Numbered from the stretch's first letter, positions 22,450 through 34,377 are shown. The stretch is 64,000 bases of DNA from Zeugodacus cucurbitae (GCF_028554725.1 NC_071670.1:29692001-29756000), one strand, 5' to 3'. The notes: generated from the letters alone by a model not told the origin. Numbers and translations are program-made.

Positions 22450-23030
22450 TTGAGCAATATTTTGAAAAAAAATGAGTTGGTAATGTTTTGAGCCTATTGA
22501 AACACCTAAAAATAGACTTCTCTCACTCACAAGGACTATTGCATCGAAATATTGCCAAACCAATAAATTGCCGTTCCAAAACTGTTGATAGATGTTTAAA
22601 ATATCCAGAGGAATATAAAAAACTTTAAACGGTGAAAAACAACACTATCGGATCATAAAATTAGTAGAATTGGTTACAGTTCTACTAAGTCGGCATATAA
22701 AATCAGTGAATTACCCGGAGTACACACAAACTTTTCAACCGTTCCGCATACAATTAGATATGCAAAACCGTTTTAGCGTCTAATAATGATGAAAAATCCA
22801 CTTCTGAATACCATACACAAAGAAAAACGGCTTCAAATAGCGCAAGAGTACATGCCTTGGAGTGTTCATTCTGATACTCGACTCAATGGTCGGTGTTCAT
22901 TTGTTTTACTTCTTCGCTTCAGTTTTTCTATTATTAAAAGTTCTCTGCTGAACTATCCCAGAGATTTTTCAACAAGATAATGCCCCGATTCTTAACGCTC
23001 GATTAGTTAAGTCATTTATTTCGATAACAA
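22450..23030 (+). pseudogene. Tc1/Tc3-like transposase relic
   Basis: Broken plus-strand reading that follows the order of a Tc1/Tc3 transposase. First comes a helix-turn-helix-like part (LLHRNIAKPINCRSKTV near 22530). Next is KNPLLNTIHKEKRLQIAQEY (22790-22850), then FQQDNAPILNARLVK (22968-23010), which holds the second catalytic Asp in the motif QQDNAP-x-x-NA. Several stops and a deletion remove the first catalytic region. No terminal repeats were identified. Confidence 0.65.
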
Positions 23031-23049
23031 TATCAATAATATCATGGGT

Positions 23050-23806
23050 GTAATTTCGTTGGGGAAGTAGGCGTGGCACCGTGCACAAATAAGTTTTTTG
23101 TATATATCTCGGAAACCTATACAGCTATATACACCAAACTTTCCGCAGTCGGTTCCCTTACGTACCCCACCACACACCATGAAAATAGTTGAAATCGGGT
23201 AATAGCCACGCTCACCTCCCATACAAAGGTTAGGTTGATAATTACTAAAAGTGCGTTAACTCACTAACGGAAAACATCAGAAACACTCAATTTTACCGTA
23301 GAAATGTCAGAAAGAAGATGCACTCAGATTTTTTTACAAAAAGGAAAACGGACGTGGCGTCGCCCACTTATGGGTCAAAAACCATATCTCTGAAACTACT
23401 CGACCAAATTCAATGAAATTAGGTAATTTCTTGACACCTTGATAACACATAAATGGGCAAAATCGGCTCACAACCACGAATACTTTCCATATAAGTCAAT
23501 TTTTTAATTCCATCTCATTCCTTCACTTTATAGTATATACATAAGGAACCAAGGAAGATAGTGGAAAAAACTTTGCGCAAATACTGTGTGTGATCTGGGG
23601 CACTACTTGGGAAAAAAGTGCGGAAATCGGACTAAATCTTTTCAAAGCAAAATGAGTGAAATTGTATGGTGATTTTCGTTATTCTATTGGACTGTATGCC
23701 GAATATATGGGTCAAATTGTGTGATATCTTAATAAAACTATAGCAATAAATTGCGAGTGTATAAAATGTTCGGTTGCACCCGAACTTAGCCTTTCCTCAC
23801 TTGTTT
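23050..23806 (+). mobile_element. DINE-1/Helentron-like repeat, 5'-truncated
   Basis: Contains the family phrases 'atatctcggaaacctata', 'gggtcaaaaaccatatctc', 'gaccaaattcaatgaaat', and ends with the hairpin GTTCGGTTGCACCCGAAC and CCTTTCCTCACTTGTTT. No GTCY tract. Confidence 0.7.
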
Positions 23807-25181
23807 GTATTATTTCAAACGTATCAGCTGTTTAACTAGCTATCAAATCGTAAATATTTTTGTTGGCAACGCGAATAAAGCTCCAACTATACTTAGTTGA
23901 AATTCGAAATACAAAATTTTATTTCAGTTGATCATGAGTTGAACTGCTTTACCTTCAATTCCACTTAGACGGGTTGTAATTTGTAATAGGTCGACATAAT
24001 TCATGATTAAATATTGAGTTTTAACATGATTTACCGGATTGAAACCACCAGATTTGTGCATACCTTACCAAGGTATCTAAAATTTTGTTCAAGCCAACCA
24101 ACAATCATTTGTCAAACAAAACTATTATGTTCTGTGTAACTCTTTGCGAGAGTATGAAAAGTATATAGTTCCACAGAAACTTTTAGACGTGTGGACTAGT
24201 ATGGGTGCATGGATAAAACTACTTAATAAGGTTGTGAAATCGGACGACATTTTTTTAGAAAACCAAAGCTAGTTCAGTAATGAAATAACGCATTTCGATA
24301 ATTTGTATATCTAACACATTTAATATATCGAATTGAAAACAATCATGTCATAAACCAATGATGTTCCGAGAGTTTAAGTAAATCGCTTAATGCATATATG
24401 GTAAATATGGGTTTGGGGCTTTCTATCATGAACAAAAGCCAATCAAAAACCCAGACGTGCAATTATTTATTTAAGTGTTTCGAACAGTATCTAACACAAA
24501 GCAGATATATGTTCGCAGACTTGGATTTGTGTAATAAAAAAGAACATTAACGGTGTCAATAGGGTAGGGCCATTGCAAATGGAATTTAAACACCCAACAC
24601 ACTTTAGCAAAATGTTTATAATTGTAAATTTCGTTTAATGCTAATTACATTTCTACAAAAGGGGATAATGTATGAACCAGATTAAATGTCAATTGCAATG
24701 TGAGCAACCGAAGGTAGTTGACCCGCTCCCGACAGTCGGTAAGGGACCTGGATTTTTAGCCGGTCAAGGTTTAAACAATTATTAAATTGAACAAAAAAAT
24801 TATTGATATAAAAAAATATAAATAGAATAAGTATGCCTACTGTACTATGGTTTCCGATTTTATTCTCAGCTTTTGAGACCTTAGCACAATTAGAAAAGGA
24901 ACGCAACTGATAACCTTATTACAATGCAATTTTGAAGTCCATCATTCGGTCCATTTTTGTATGCTTTTGGTAAACCTTTAATTTGCATGAATATTTAATA
25001 TTTGGTTTCGCTCCAATTCAGGTCTTTCTTACTCGTTTGAATGTTTTTGTTTCACTCAAGACTCTCGACGATCAAATAATAACCTATTTATTTGCGCTGT
25101 AGTATTGTTTCTTTATTATTTTGACGATTTATTTGCACAGATTTTGGTACGCTTTTAGAGCTTGCTTCGGTCTATATTGAG
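23807..25181. other. Non-coding upstream region of the 25259 gene
   Basis: AT-rich. A small DINE-like terminus fragment (CAAACAAAACTATTATGTTC ... GCGAGAGTATGAAAAG) is at about 24113-24165. No exons seen. Confidence 0.4.
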
Positions 25182-25188
25182 TATAAAA
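25182..25188 (+). promoter_or_regulatory. TATA box of the 25259 gene
   Basis: GTATAAAATA at 25181-25190, with a possible initiator TCACACTT about 30 bases downstream (25212), giving a 5' UTR of roughly 45-50 bases before the ATG at 25259. Confidence 0.6.
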
Positions 25189-25258
25189 TAGACTGTACAG
25201 TAATTGAAGAGTCACACTTGAAGTCTTGATACAAGCTTAAGCTGATTTACTAAGCAAA

Positions 25259-25648
25259 ATGAGGTTCATTACAATTGGGTGGATTGTATTTATATCATAC
25301 CTATTGGTGCAGCAAAAGGTAAAATGCATAGATCCAGTAGACGATGGCCCAGAAAAGGATGACCCAAAAAAAGATGACCCAAAAAACGATGACCCAAAAA
25401 ACGATGACGATAAAGGAGACAACGATAAAGGAAACGACGATAAAGGAGACGACAATAAAGGGGACGGCAATAAAAAACCTCCTAACGTAGTTACTGTATC
25501 TGATTGCAACGTTCGAATAAGAGATCAAGCTCGGATTTTTAGTTCACGACATACACGTCTATTTAATATAATCCAAAAAAGGAATAGAGTGATCCGCAAA
25601 TTAAGAAGACGACTTCGTATGTGTTTTCGACGTAAGTGTCAAGGATAA
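25259..25648 (+). CDS. Small secreted protein: acidic Asp/Lys repeats, basic Cys-containing tail
   Basis: Single-exon frame of 129 residues. The N-terminus MRFITIGWIVFISYLLVQQ is a signal peptide, with likely cleavage near KC-IDP (about residue 23). Residues 25-75 are highly acidic imperfect repeats (DDPK, then DKGD units). Residues 80-129 are basic, with SDCNVRIRDQARI, an Arg-rich helix (RNRVIRKLRRRLRM) and a terminal pair CFRRKC. A TATA box lies 77 bases upstream and AATAAA 42 bases after the stop. The plan (signal peptide, low-complexity repeats, Arg-rich C-terminus, single exon, TATA promoter) resembles the genes at 15894 and 51811, but the sequence similarity is only of architecture. No known family recognised; probably extracellular. 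Opposite-strand frames are shadows of the repeats. Confidence 0.65.
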   Translation: MRFITIGWIVFISYLLVQQKVKCIDPVDDGPEKDDPKKDDPKNDDPKNDDDKGDNDKGNDDKGDDNKGDGNKKPPNVVTVSDCNVRIRDQARIFSSRHTRLFNIIQKRNRVIRKLRRRLRMCFRRKCQG

Positions 25649-25689
25649 GCAATTTCTTGGCCCTGTTCATATTTGAACTTGTAAATTTT

Positions 25690-25695
25690 AATAAA
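25690..25695 (+). other. Poly(A) signal of the 25259 gene
   Basis: AATAAA followed by GATAAATG, 42 bases after the stop codon. Confidence 0.55.
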
Positions 25696-26005
25696 TGATA
25701 AATGCATGTAAGAAAATATTAATCCTTTTGTTTTTGCAATTCAAGAAATATTATAAATCATCCACTTATGTTTTAACGTTCACTTCTGTAAATTGAAATT
25801 GAAATTGAAATAAAATATTTATGCTACATACATATATCACACAATAGCTGTTAATATTTACGTAAAATAACTGTACATTGGTTTATGGAGTAAAAGGATA
25901 ATAGTAATCGATTTATTTGTTAATTTCCACCTCGGCTTAGATTCTCTTGCTATCTTTGTTCTTCTAACGGTTCACATGAACCTAATTGAGAGAGTATATA
26001 ATAAT
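25696..26005. other. Short AT-rich spacer
   Basis: No gene seen between the poly(A) signal and the mariner relic. Confidence 0.5.
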
Positions 26006-26725
26006 AAAGGGTGATCCATTTCGAGGTTTCCTACTTTTTAATGAAAATAAAATCACAGTAAAATCAAATTTAATGAGAAATGTTTATTATCATTCGAATA
26101 TACATTCTTTGGTATTTTTTTTCCTAAATATTACCTCAGATGGTTCATCCGTTAAGTTAAATTTTCGATTACTCGTTCGGTCTTTGGTGGCGATTTGTTC
26201 TCTCAATGAATCCATTGATTGATTCGATCTGTGGGAAGTGGCGCCGTCAAGCTTCAATTTCAGGCATCAAATAGGCATCATGGCGCGATAACGGTCGTCA
26301 TTGACGGTTAAGTTCCTACTGCCATAATTTTTTAAGAAATATGGACAAATGATTCTGGTTTGTAGGACCCATATCAAACCGTTGTTCTTTCGGGGATAAA
26401 ATGGTAGCTTTTGAATCTGTTCAGAAATTAGCCTAATTGCTGTATTTGTATGCTTCCAATTTAAGATCTCGACGTAAAATGTGCCAAGTCGTTCCATAAT
26501 TCAGTCCGAGTAGCTGTGAACGGCGCTGAATCGACTCTCCACGGTCTTCGTATACACTCTCTGCTACGACTGCTATATTTTTTTCACTGCGTGCTCGTCG
26601 TTGTCTATTCGGTCGAATATTATCGAATAATGAATGGTAAGTCTCGAGATGGGTGATGGTGTTGCGAATAGTACGCTCAGTAGGTCGATTATGTTGACCA
26701 TAAGTTGAGTGAAGCCCTTAGACGC
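26006..26725 (-). pseudogene. rosa-type mariner relic
   Basis: The left edge (AAAGGGTGATCCATTTCGAG) resembles the AAGGGTGATTTTTT terminus of the mariner at 35547-36495. On the minus strand 26497-26267 reads ...ICPYFLKNYGSRNLTVNDDRYRAM, matching the block GPYFFKDAVGRNVTVNGDRY of that element. Further up, 26725-26580 reads YGQHNRPTERTIRNT ... DNIRPNRQRRARSEK, the helix-turn-helix/linker part of the same transposase type. The first catalytic segment and the C-terminal third are gone or decayed. Confidence 0.6.
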
Positions 26726-26839
26726 TTTGGTATATATAACCCTATATCTAACTCGTTTAGTTTTGGGTGTTACAAACAACCGTTATGTGAACAAAACTAT
26801 AATACTCTCTTTAGCAACATTTGTTGCGAGAGTATAAAA
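26726..26839 (-). mobile_element. Terminal fragment of a DINE-1/Helentron-like repeat
   Basis: Contains only one end of the family: TTTGGTATATATAACCCTAT through GTTGCGAGAGTATAAAAA. Nearly identical in reverse to 38055-38170. It abuts the mariner relic. Confidence 0.65.
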
Positions 26840-28984
26840 ATATAAGGTAGTTCATTCTCTGTGTCAATCTCTCTAGTCTAATATTGATCCATGGTCTTGC
26901 CACTACATTTCAAAACTATGATCAACACAATAGAGTTCCGTTTATTTGACTGAATTTTGAAATTTTTTCAACAAGTGCATGCTGCTAGAGCAACAAATAG
27001 AGACTGCAATTGTAAGTCAAATCGGAACTCATTGGCGGTTGGCATATAACCCATCCATCTACTGCATCCATTGCGCATGCTTTGGAAATTCATTCAGAAA
27101 TTTTTGGCGGTCTTTCTGCTCTCTGTTGACATTTTTCAACAAACAACATGCTCAGAGGCAGGTATGTTATTTGAAGCAGCAGAGTTTAGCGAGCAATGAC
27201 GAGCAACGAAGCACTACGAAAGCAACATAGCACTCGTCCTTATTAGGCTGTACGAGGACATAAATTCAGTCAGTTATTTTCCAAACGTGCCGGCGTGCAG
27301 TTCATAAATATTCCGAAAAAGTCGCTTAGCCATGCTTTGAATGGTCAATTTATAAATTGTATTTATGAATTTATACGTGACAATACACATATCTACGGCG
27401 GTGTCTGGGTACATACATCACGTTTTGGGTGGCGCGTACCGTGTTCGAAGAAGCTTGTGTTTAAGTGTGTGTGTGTGAGTGTGTATATAACTTATACAAA
27501 TTGTTGCTTTATCTTTGACGCTACGATGGGTGTAAGCATGTCATGTGTGTGTTGGTGTGAAATTAAATGCGTAAATAAATTGAATTTAAATACTTCAGCC
27601 ATTGACGTGCTGAGGCGGGAGCTTGCAAAGGCACTGCAAAGTCGCTCAGGGGCTTTATAATGAAGACAGCCAAGGAAATGAAACAGACAAGCAGACAAAG
27701 CGGAAACGAAATAAGCTGAAAAGGCAGAAGCAGTGGTGTCAGGTCCCTAAGAGACGCCGCTCAAAGAGCGTGGCGTACAGTTTTTAAAGTCATGGAAAGT
27801 GTAAACAAACAAATAAAAAAAATGTTGCTAAATACAAGAAATACAAATTTAAAATAAAGTCGTTATAAAAAACAAAAATATATACCACTGGTAAAAGAGA
27901 TAACAGCAAATAAAACGAAAATAAAACAGTGCCGTGCCATATAAGCTATCGTATATGTATAAAGTATGCCGTTGTTATCCTGCTCTGCGCCTACAGCTCT
28001 CTTCCTTCAGCCGGTCAACAGAAGGTTGCGAGCTCTGCGCTAACGACCGTCTAGGGAACGTGGGCGTGCAAAACATGGAAATTGAGCGACGTACAAACAG
28101 ACGTAGAGCGAGCCTATAATAAAATGCGCGCGAAAAAATTAGCTTTAATAAAAGCAAAACTTAAGATCTACCAAAGTTTCATTGTTGGAATCCAAGAAAA
28201 ACAAAGACATCAACCCAAACGGCAACAGATTTGCCACAATAATTTCAAAGTGAAACAAATGCCGTTATTTATTGGCTGTTGTAACGTTTAAGCAAGAAAA
28301 GAAATTCAGAATTGTCTACTGGTGCCAATATGCAGCATCGGATAATATTTAATTAGGAAAATGTGTGTCAAGACTAGTTTATACGAGTATTACGGCGATT
28401 TGTAGTAGAGCTTGAATGAGTGTTTGCGCCACAAACGGAAAATCTCTTCCACTCCCATCAAGTTTCATATCTTACGTTTTTTTAATTAGAACTGAAAATA
28501 TTTTATTAAAATATTGTTTTCTCGCAAAAAAATATCGTGAAAGTGCTTAAAATTAATCGTTGATTGAATGAACATCATTAGCATCTCAAAGGAAAATACA
28601 AGTCATATGACTCACGAATTTTTACAAATGAAAAGCCGATGAGAATTGAGGAAACATGGATAGATAATTATAGGTAGGAGTACAGCCTTATTGTTTGTGT
28701 GCTCGATTTGCACTAGATGTGCCATTTTCATGCGTTAATTGTAGGCCTTTATAATTCTGCTATCACGTTTCGCATTTTCCTTAAAACCATTTTGTGCTTT
28801 CTATGAAGCTACTTATGTCAGATATACTTTTTGTAGACATCCATTCAAGGTTTTATGCCTGATGGATACCAAGTATTCTGTGTCTGCGATAGGGCTGGAT
28901 ATTCACAGAGAAAGTTTGTTTTCTTATTTCCTACTAGTTCATATCCGCCGCGAATGTTCTTGTACATTTCCATATGTTCTCAGC
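26840..28984. other. Intergenic, no gene recognised
   Basis: Includes patches with less AT bias (27050-27250, 27600-27780, 27960-28110) and short frames of up to 121 residues without recognisable domains. These could be untranslated exons or regulatory DNA for the gene that begins near 30257, but nothing shows it directly. Confidence 0.3.
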
Positions 28985-29330
28985 TAATTGTTGAAATTGT
29001 GTATTGAGCTCTCTCCTGATCGATTCCAGAACCCAACACTAACTCTGCCTCGCATTCATCTAGAAAGGCTGCTGCCTTTGTCAACTCGTCTGCTCTTCCG
29101 TTATCGAAAATGTCCTTGGGCCGGGGAAACCAGATTAAGTTTATTTATAGTTTGTCTTCCGGTGAGTTCAATGCCTTTTTGCTCTTATGGACTCTCCTGG
29201 AATTATTATCTATGAATTTTGCTGCTTTATGTATTCCCTCATAGTTAATCAATAGAGCTTCACAGGCCTTCTTAAAGTCCAGTACTTCCGATTGGAAGAT
29301 GCAAATCGAATTCGGTAGACTGATAGACAA
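28985..29330 (-). pseudogene. RNase H domain relic of a non-LTR retrotransposon
   Basis: Minus-strand reading begins LPNSICIFQSEVLDFKKACE (29320-29260), as in the F-Q-x-E-V-x-A block of retrotransposon RNase H, then ...KKALNSPEDKL. After a stop/frame change it continues LIWFPRPKDIFDNGRADELT, matching the usual W-V-P-G-H-x-x-I-x-G-N-E-x-A-D-E-L-A block. Key residues are altered (GH to RP) and the frame is broken. It differs from the RTE-like elements in this window, which lack RNase H. Confidence 0.65.
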
Positions 29331-30092
29331 AGAAATGATAATTATTTTAGTGCTTTATCAGTATTCCGCAGAGTGGTGGTCGTTCAATGAGTCCGAAGTT
29401 TAGGAAAGTTGAACGACCAGCTAGGTTTTAGGTTGTATTCATTTAGGGATTCACAAGGAATTGGAACAATATTGTTGTTCTTGGAGCGATTGGACGTCGA
29501 TATTAATGTTGGGTCAAATTGTTAGGCCAAAGGCTTTACAGTCCACATAGTACACAATTTCAGTATGATAAAATTATCTGAAATTTATAGTCGAGATATT
29601 GGAACAGGGTAAAAGATAAACAAAAGCTAAATTCACAACACAGATTTTTACGATAGCAATCTGCCCTTTTTTGAATCTATGTAGGCTTTGAACATATTTG
29701 TGATATGAAAAAATTCTTACAAAGCCCTTAGTTGGAAGTGGAAGCACCCTGCAGACGAAGGATGAGTCAATACGAGTCGATTAAGGCGTGTACCAATTTG
29801 AGCATATTATTCGAGCGTGTATAACCTACGAAGACGCTAAATTCATACAAAGTTTTGACATGCGTTAATTCGAAAACATCTGCTGATGAAAATTAAACAA
29901 AGGAAGGTGTTTTGTAAAACGAGTTTTTCGTACGCGTGCACCTACACATACACACACAGAAGTGAGAGAGCCGCGACACTCGGCAATCAACGCAATCACG
30001 TTTGAATCCTCCAAAGAGTTGTAATGCCCAACTTAATCGCATTTTTCATTTTCATTAAATTTTTTTCTACAGTGAACACAAAATAAATTAAG
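29331..30092. other. Intergenic, upstream of the 30257 exon
   Basis: No coding sequence recognised. A pyrimidine tract and acceptor-like TTTTTTTCTACAG end at 30072, so an upstream untranslated exon is possible as an alternative to a local promoter. Confidence 0.35.
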
Positions 30093-30100
30093 CTATAAAA
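30093..30100 (+). promoter_or_regulatory. Possible TATA box for the 30257 gene
   Basis: CTATAAAA at 30093-30100, about 160 bases before the coding start. It would give a 5' UTR of around 130 bases containing a short upstream frame (ATG at 30250, 30 codons) overlapping the main start. Confidence 0.3.
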
Positions 30101-30256
30101 CGAAGTTGGCGCCTACACCGACACAAACCACAAAATTCGAACAGGAAAAAAAACACTTGTGCTTTTGCTATTGTTTGAAACGTTTTACCGTTATTTCGTT
30201 AAATTCCCACCAACGCATTTCGAAAGCGCTGCTATAGCGCAGCATTGAGATGTACA

Positions 30257-30638
30257 ATGTGCGACAAAAACTGCAAATACAACACAAACAAGACCAGACG
30301 GTTCAACAGCAACGCCATCAACAGCTGCACATGGATGTTTAATCTTGTGGCGGTTGCCTTATTAATCCAACATGTCGCCTGTGCTGCAACAGCCAGCGTG
30401 TATGTTACAGGCGATGCAACAACAACAACAGCAGCAGTGGTGTCGTCAAAGGCGCACACCGATTGCCTACCAGCCCAGGATAACGGCAGCAGTAGTAACA
30501 ACAAGTACATAGCAACACGGGCTCAATCCGGGAGCCGCGCTACGAGTCGTCACCTCAGCGCCATTGAGCCCACCGTCGGCGGTGGCAGCAGTGTCGTTGC
30601 TGTAGACGATGGTGTGGATTTCGCCGCCTATGCGAATG
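30257..30638 (+). CDS. Probable first coding exon of a secreted or membrane protein
   Basis: An ATG at 30257 opens 127 codons that run into the donor AATG|GTGAGT at 30638/30639 (phase 1). The N-terminus is MCDKNCKYNTNKTRRFNSNA, then a hydrophobic stretch (MFNLVAVALLIQHVACA, about residues 27-43) ending in a good signal-peptidase site (ACA-ATA). After it comes a Thr/Ala/Ser-rich region (TGDATTTTAAVV, GSSSNNK) with no recognised domain. The GC-rich composition stands out from the surroundings. No later exon was recognised to the right, so the rest of the window may be its first intron. The gene cannot be named from this exon. The minus-strand frames here are shadows. Confidence 0.5.
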
Positions 30639-31317
30639 GTGAGTCTCATGCAAATCCATGTATAAATACACACGTATGTAGTTGTGTGTCTGAATCGCAT
30701 GTGGAGTGCAAGCAATGACACATACACAGAAGTAAATCAGCAGTTGCAAACCTTGCATTTTCAGTGGATTTTTGGTGAAACACTTTGTGCATTTTTACAC
30801 GCCCTCGCTCGCCAGCCATTTGCACACACTTCGGCACACTTATAGTTTGAAAAGTGTACGAAATGGCCAAGGTTGTGCGAAGAAAGTGCCAAAAATATGT
30901 AAAGTATGTACGTATGTATATTTGCCGCGTTTTCGTTTTACAAATGTGCGCATTTATGGCGTTGCTATAAATTTTTGAATGGCTTTGTTAGCTTTCCGAG
31001 CTGCAAAGTTCGCCGATTTAAACGAATTTATTACGGCTAGCGTGTGAATTTATTTGCCACCGTAAAAAGTTGAAAAAGTACAAGACGAGTATACATTCTA
31101 AGATTTATGCAATGCGTAAAGTTTTCTGTTGACTAACTGCCTCTGTGGCGGATATTCAGTACAGCTGACAGTTGTCAAAGTAAGCGTACAGTTTTTATTT
31201 AAAATATCAGTTGTTGGTACCTGATCTCCTTTGACGTTAAAAAAAACAAGATCTTGCCGTGCATAATAAATGATGGAAAAAAATCGTCAAATTATCGTTC
31301 ATTAATTAGATGTGTGC
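30639..31317. other. Presumed start of a long intron
   Basis: After the donor at 30639 the open frame runs on to a stop at 30718, but sequence becomes AT-rich and non-coding. No acceptor-bound exon recognised. Confidence 0.35.
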
Positions 31318-32027
31318 GAAATTTGAACAAAATCGCTTCAGAAATTTTTAAGAAATCGTGGCAAAAAAAATTTAGTTTTGAAATAAAGGAAATGTTGGAA
31401 CTTCCATAGGATCTATCTCTTAGAATTGTACTCAGAATTTTTGGAGAATATTCGAAACCTATTGTACTATTTAATAAGGAACACAATTTATTTTCAAATT
31501 TGAAACCCCTTAAATATGAAAATACGCTCTTAATATAGTTTAAAACTACATCACACTTAATTCTCATAGATTGCCAGTTTCAGTGCCAAAGCTGAGATTA
31601 ATTATTGGCAAATACGTGGTTAGTTCAAAGATTTGTAAAATTTAAAATTTAATTTCGAAGATTCAAGTAGAGGCCAAATTTGAACAAAATCGCTTCAGAA
31701 ATTTTTAAGAAATCGTGGCAAAAAAAATTTAGTTTTAAAATAAAGGAAATGTTGGAACTTCCATAGGATCCATCTCTTAGAATTGTACTCAGAATTTTTG
31801 GAGAATATTCGAAACCTATTGTACTATTTAATAAGGAACACAATTTATTTTCAAATTTGAAACCCCTTAAATATGAAAATACGCTCTTAATATAGTTTAA
31901 AACTACATCACACTTAATTCTCATAGATTGCCAGTTTCAGTGCCAAAGCTGAGATTAATTATTGGCAAATACGTGGTTAGTTCAAAGATTTGTAAAATTT
32001 AAAATTTAATTTCGAAGATTCAAGTAG
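31318..32027. repeat. Tandem duplication, two copies of a 357-base unit, nearly identical
   Basis: The unit starting AAATTTGAACAAAATCGCTT (31319) is repeated at 31676 in direct orientation, and both copies end with GAAGATTCAAGTAGA. By eye they differ at only about two positions (for example GAAATAAAG versus AAAATAAAG, and GATCTATC versus GATCCATC). The 91-residue minus-strand frames in each copy are duplicates of the same random frame. A diverged relative of the unit is near 54900-55050. Confidence 0.9.
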
Positions 32028-34377
32028 AAATAGAGAGTTCTAAGGTTAGACGAATTTTTATGAGCTTGGCGATTTTCGTTTGTTAAAAGCTCAAATTTAA
32101 ATTAAAGTGAAACCGTGCTTTTCAAGCAAATAAGAAATGGTTAAAAGCTTATCCCAAAAATCAAGTTTGAGAAGTGTGTCGATGATAAGAAGAAGTTCAA
32201 ATGCCAGGCTTAAGATATTAAAAATCCCATATAGCATCTTGGTATACCTATTTTTTGTCCCAAACGGGGAAAACAATTTTCTCCAGTTTTCCTAATATCA
32301 AATATTTTTACTTTTTTCCAATTTTTTTATCCAGAATTGCAAGAAAATTTTGAGGGATAACTTCATCGGTTTGAATATATTTCTTTCTATATTAAACATA
32401 TATCAGTTTTTGGATCTCTTGAGAGGGATAGGAAAATGTGAAATAAAGCAAGTAAAATTGTTCAATCTTAATTTAATTTTTTTTGTAAGTTAGTATGACG
32501 TGATTAATGGCAGAATTAAAACGGATATGACTTTACCAATCAGAGAATTTGTGGAACTTGGTTTGTGATTTTTTCTAGGTATGCTATTTGTAGCAACATT
32601 ATTTCTGAAACATAAGAAATCACTACATATCGACAAATGGTTAAGGCACTAATTTCAATAGCTGCAGCTGTAAGAGCTAAGATGATGTAGTAATTTTTCT
32701 TCGTCATATTCAGACCACGGTAAAGATGTTGTGATAATTTTTATTTATCTTTCAAGAACAGTGTAAATTTTCGACATGTACATATGAAACGGACAAAGGA
32801 AGTGCAATAGATAACTGAGGGTTGCACTATTATCGTTGATCTAGAAGTATGATGTAGCTCCTATGTTCGCAGATTTGGATATACTCTAATAAGCGCACTG
32901 GTGTTCTTCCTCCATATCGAAGAAGTGACAGTAATTGGATGAGACTAAGTCCATATTCTGGTAATTCCTGCTGAGTCTGTGTATATTGTCATCAGTATCA
33001 GTATTCTAAATAGTTTCCTGGGCAGTTATTGAACTTTTTCAGATTCTATTACATCGCTGCTATAACTGATTTGCTTGGTGCAGGTCAGTAGTTTATCACA
33101 GTACCTATTTCTACTCGTCCTTCCTTTTTTTATCGCGTGGAGACTCAGTGCCATAGTACGGAGACCCACAGTAAGAAGGGCACTGCTCCTATCGGTCTAT
33201 TGGCAGGGCTGAACGAACTATGGTGGGTGTTATCTCTTTTCCGGTATTATCTATATGTCTATAAAACTCACTCTCGCACTCTGGAACCAAGCATTTGTGA
33301 TTCCATCAACGCGAGAAATTCATATTAAAATTAACTTGAGCCGAAGTAAAGTAACGTAAAAATGGCCATCTCATGGAACCACCCGTGCCATTAATACCAC
33401 GAGCATGTATATTGTGTTATTGTAACTGCAATGCGGGTATTATTTGCAATCGGACTGCCAACTGAAATTATCGCCACTCAATTTGCATATTGACAACTCC
33501 TAATTCAATTTGAGCGCCAACTGCTGGACGCATATAAAAACCCTCACCCACATAGCAATTTCAAAACAATTGCGCTCCGACATAAGTAGGGTCAACAGAG
33601 CGTATACGCAACTTGCGCGTTCCAATCAGATCAATAATATTTACGCATACATACACTGCGAGACGTGCAAAGTGCATGGGAATAGAGCATTCCCGTTGCA
33701 GTTCGCCATGTAGTTGTGATGTTATAACTATACTAATTTATTTTGAATCTGGTATACAAACTTAAATAGAGAAGTGCTTGTGCACAGTAATCGTTTAAAT
33801 CGCACCGAAAAAATTAAAAATATTTGTCTTAAGCGGGCACTAAGCTTAGGCTTAGGCTTTAATGCGCTGCGTCATTCCAAATATCATTGACATTTTTAAT
33901 AATTCATGCGTGTAATCTCATGCGTTGAGCGCTCGTGTGTACACCTCTCTGCATTGCAATGGATTAGGTCCGTGTGACAGTGACCGCAAAATGCGAAAGA
34001 TCAAATCAGACGCAACTAAAAGCATGCAGCTAAGTACACACGTCTAGTTGAAATACAAGCTTAACCAAACACGAATTTCGTGCCATCGATGCTCTTAGCA
34101 CATTATTTTAAGTGCATTGTTACAGAATCACACTAGCCCACCCTTTGCATATGGGCGACACAAAAAAACAATTAGATGGTTGGTTTAAATGGTTAAAAAA
34201 AAACAATTAGAGCCAATGGTTAAATGGTAAATTTTGACGTCACACAGTCAATTAAACATGCGTATAGCTAATTGTGGTATACTTTTGCCTAGCTCTTACT
34301 ACACTCGCGGTAGTATTCATAAACCGTAAGGATTTTATTATTATATATTCATGTCATAATAATATCAATGATATATA
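32028..34377. other. Non-coding, no gene recognised
   Basis: AT-rich to about 33000. The patch 33060-33240 has less AT bias and repeat-like character. No domain or splice-consistent exon seen. Confidence 0.35.

Noticed and set aside
31292..31924. Pair of 91-residue minus-strand frames
   Set aside because: They are two copies of one tandemly duplicated non-coding unit; no domain, no codon signal, and the diverged relative at 54.6-55.1 kb does not keep the frame.
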